A DNA stretch of 44,806 bases from Lacrimispora sp. (lineage in GTDB: Bacteria; Bacillota; Clostridia; Lachnospirales; Lachnospiraceae): positions 1-44,806 of the forward strand of contig JAQSYE010000003.1 of the NCBI GenBank assembly GCA_029256305.1. The letters are read 5' to 3'. The notes under the pieces are model-generated. The model had not been told where the DNA came from and made no database searches. It saw only the letters and a program-made list of their open reading frames with translations. Every line of letters begins with the position of its first letter. Position 1 is the stretch's first letter. A program made the position numbers and the translations under genes. Below, piece after piece: positions 43,709 to 44,806 of the stretch.

Positions 43709-43737
43709 TTGTTATATTTTACTGCTTAGGCTATAAT
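43709..43737 (+). promoter_or_regulatory. Sigma-A promoter of pta
   Basis: TTGTTA, 17 bp, then TATAAT is a strong match to the housekeeping promoter. It lies 76 nt before the pta start, so pta is transcribed separately from the chemoreceptors. Confidence 0.75.
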
Positions 43738-43813
43738 GTTTTTAGATCATAACGTAATATAAAATGGAAATATGGAAAAACTGCATAGAAAATAAGATAC
43801 GGAGGTAGGAATC

Positions 43814-44785
43814 ATGTTTGAACCAATGATTGCCGCATTGAAAATGCAAAAAAGACGGATCGTTTTTACAGAGGGTACTGATCCAAGAATATTAGAAGCA
43901 GCCAATCGTCTGCATCACGAAGGAATTCTTACTCCTGTACTTTTGGGAAATCCGGAAGAGATTCATGACGCTGCCATTGCGTGTAACTGGCCTGTCGATG
44001 AAATTGAGAAAATCGATCCCCGGAATTATGAGGAATTGGATGAAATGGTATCAAAAATGGCAGAATTAAGAAAAGGCAAGATGGACGAAGCTGCTTGCCG
44101 GGAAGCCCTGAAAAAGGCGAACTATTTTGGAACCATGCTGGTTAAGATGGGAAAAGCCGACTGCCTTTTGGGAGGAGCCACTTATTCTACGGCAGATACT
44201 GTGAGACCTGCTCTTCAGCTGATCAAAACAAGACCTGGCAGCAAAATCGTTTCCAGCTGTTTTATTCTCTTTCGGGAAGCGAAAGAAGGGAATGAGATGT
44301 ATGCCATGGGAGACTGTGCGATTAATCTTGATCCCAATGAGGAAGAACTGGCAGAGATTGCTTGTGAAACAGCCCGGACAGCCAGACGGTTTTCTATTGA
44401 TCCAAGGGTTGCGCTGCTTTCCTACAGTACACTAGGCTCGGGAAGTGGAGAGTCGGTTGATAAGGTGAGGAGGGCGGCAGAGAAATTAAAAGCCATGAAT
44501 GTGGATTTTCCAGCAGACGGAGAATTGCAGTTTGATGCGGCATTTTCACCAGTCGTAGCAAAAACAAAAGCTCCGGGATCCGCTGTCGCAGGAAAGGCCA
44601 ATGTCTTTATTTTCCCCGATATCAACGCCGGTAATATTGGTTATAAAATTGCACAGCGTTTAGGTGGATTTGAGGCGTTCGGGCCAATCCTGCAGGGGTT
44701 AAATGCGCCGATTAATGATCTTTCCAGAGGTTGTAATGCAGACGAAGTTTATAAAATGTCCATTATTACGGCAGCTCTTATATAG
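43814..44785 (+). CDS. pta: Phosphate acetyltransferase
   Basis: The 323-residue enzyme makes acetyl phosphate from acetyl-CoA and phosphate and is central to fermentative acetate formation. It has the short, single-domain Firmicute form: KRRIVFTEGTDPRILEAANR, LLGGATYSTADTVRPALQLI, LLSYSTLGSGSGESVDKVRR and the C-terminal FGPILQGLNAPINDLSRGC. GGAGGT precedes the ATG. ackA is expected downstream but lies outside the window. It is distinct from PduL. Confidence 0.96.
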   Translation: MFEPMIAALKMQKRRIVFTEGTDPRILEAANRLHHEGILTPVLLGNPEEIHDAAIACNWPVDEIEKIDPRNYEELDEMVSKMAELRKGKMDEAACREALKKANYFGTMLVKMGKADCLLGGATYSTADTVRPALQLIKTRPGSKIVSSCFILFREAKEGNEMYAMGDCAINLDPNEEELAEIACETARTARRFSIDPRVALLSYSTLGSGSGESVDKVRRAAEKLKAMNVDFPADGELQFDAAFSPVVAKTKAPGSAVAGKANVFIFPDINAGNIGYKIAQRLGGFEAFGPILQGLNAPINDLSRGCNADEVYKMSIITAALI

Positions 44786-44806
44786 ATTACAAACAGACAT
44801 TTAACT

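Noticed and set aside
1-44806. CRISPR array, tRNA or rRNA genes
   Set aside because: No regularly spaced repeats and no cloverleaf or rRNA-like sequence were noticed; gaps are short and explained by leaders, terminators or gene wrecks.

Overview
The window looks like a chromosomal segment of an anaerobic Firmicute, most likely a Lachnospiraceae member (Clostridium cluster XIVa type). I infer this from the strong AGGAGG ribosome sites, the gene families present (acetyl-P forming Pta, two methyl-accepting chemotaxis proteins, an RND pump with a lipoprotein adaptor, many GNATs) and the moderate to low GC. No rRNA, tRNA or CRISPR array was seen.

Region 1 (1-11907) is a bacterial microcompartment (BMC) operon. 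The start of a divergent DeoR-type regulator lies at the left edge. The operon then runs: class II (fuculose-phosphate type) aldolase, CoA-acylating aldehyde dehydrogenase, BMC-H shell genes (three intact and one broken), PduL phosphotransacylase, EutN/BMC-P vertex protein, a solute-binding-protein homologue with no signal peptide, a NADH oxidase/CoA-disulfide reductase type flavoprotein, a two-subunit CoA-transferase-like pair, an iron alcohol dehydrogenase, and DhaK + DhaL kinase subunits, closed by a terminator. There is no glycyl radical enzyme or B12 diol dehydratase here, so the aldehyde most likely comes from the aldolase. My reading is that DhaKL phosphorylates a ketose; the aldolase, which carries a C-terminal encapsulation-type helix, splits the ketose phosphate into DHAP and an aldehyde; the aldehyde then goes to acyl-CoA and acyl-phosphate (AldDH, PduL) or to the alcohol (ADH). 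The substrate is not known. The CoA-transferase-like B subunit appears to lack the catalytic glutamate of GctB.

Region 2 (11908-16269) starts with an AT-rich gap, followed by ssb, a signal-peptide/C-terminal-anchor membrane protein, a small ORF and a large serine recombinase. It looks like the remnant or core of a small mobile element. A bidirectional terminator separates it from a convergent TetR regulator.

Region 3 (16270-20800) holds a divergently regulated RND efflux pair (lipoprotein adaptor plus RND permease) and its terminator.

Region 4 (20895-39474) is a long series of small cytosolic 'accessory' genes, almost all on the + strand and tightly packed. It includes seven GNAT genes (eight GNAT domains), a histidine phosphatase, a DsbA-like protein, an Asp/Glu racemase, DJ-1/PfpI, methyltransferase, DUF3781, NAD(P)H quinone reductase-like, MocR regulator, RmlC-like, dCTP deaminase, HD hydrolase, ASCH-like, S66 peptidase, VOC, HEAT-like, APH-like kinase and YcxB-like genes. 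Between them lie recognisable gene wrecks (methyltransferase, PhzF, NAD-epimerase, a C-terminal tail and a frameshifted EamA transporter). The whole looks like an accretion zone with rapid gene turnover.

Region 5 (39475-44806) has two tandem chemoreceptors with prominent inverted repeats upstream of each, then a phosphate acetyltransferase gene with its own sigma-A promoter.
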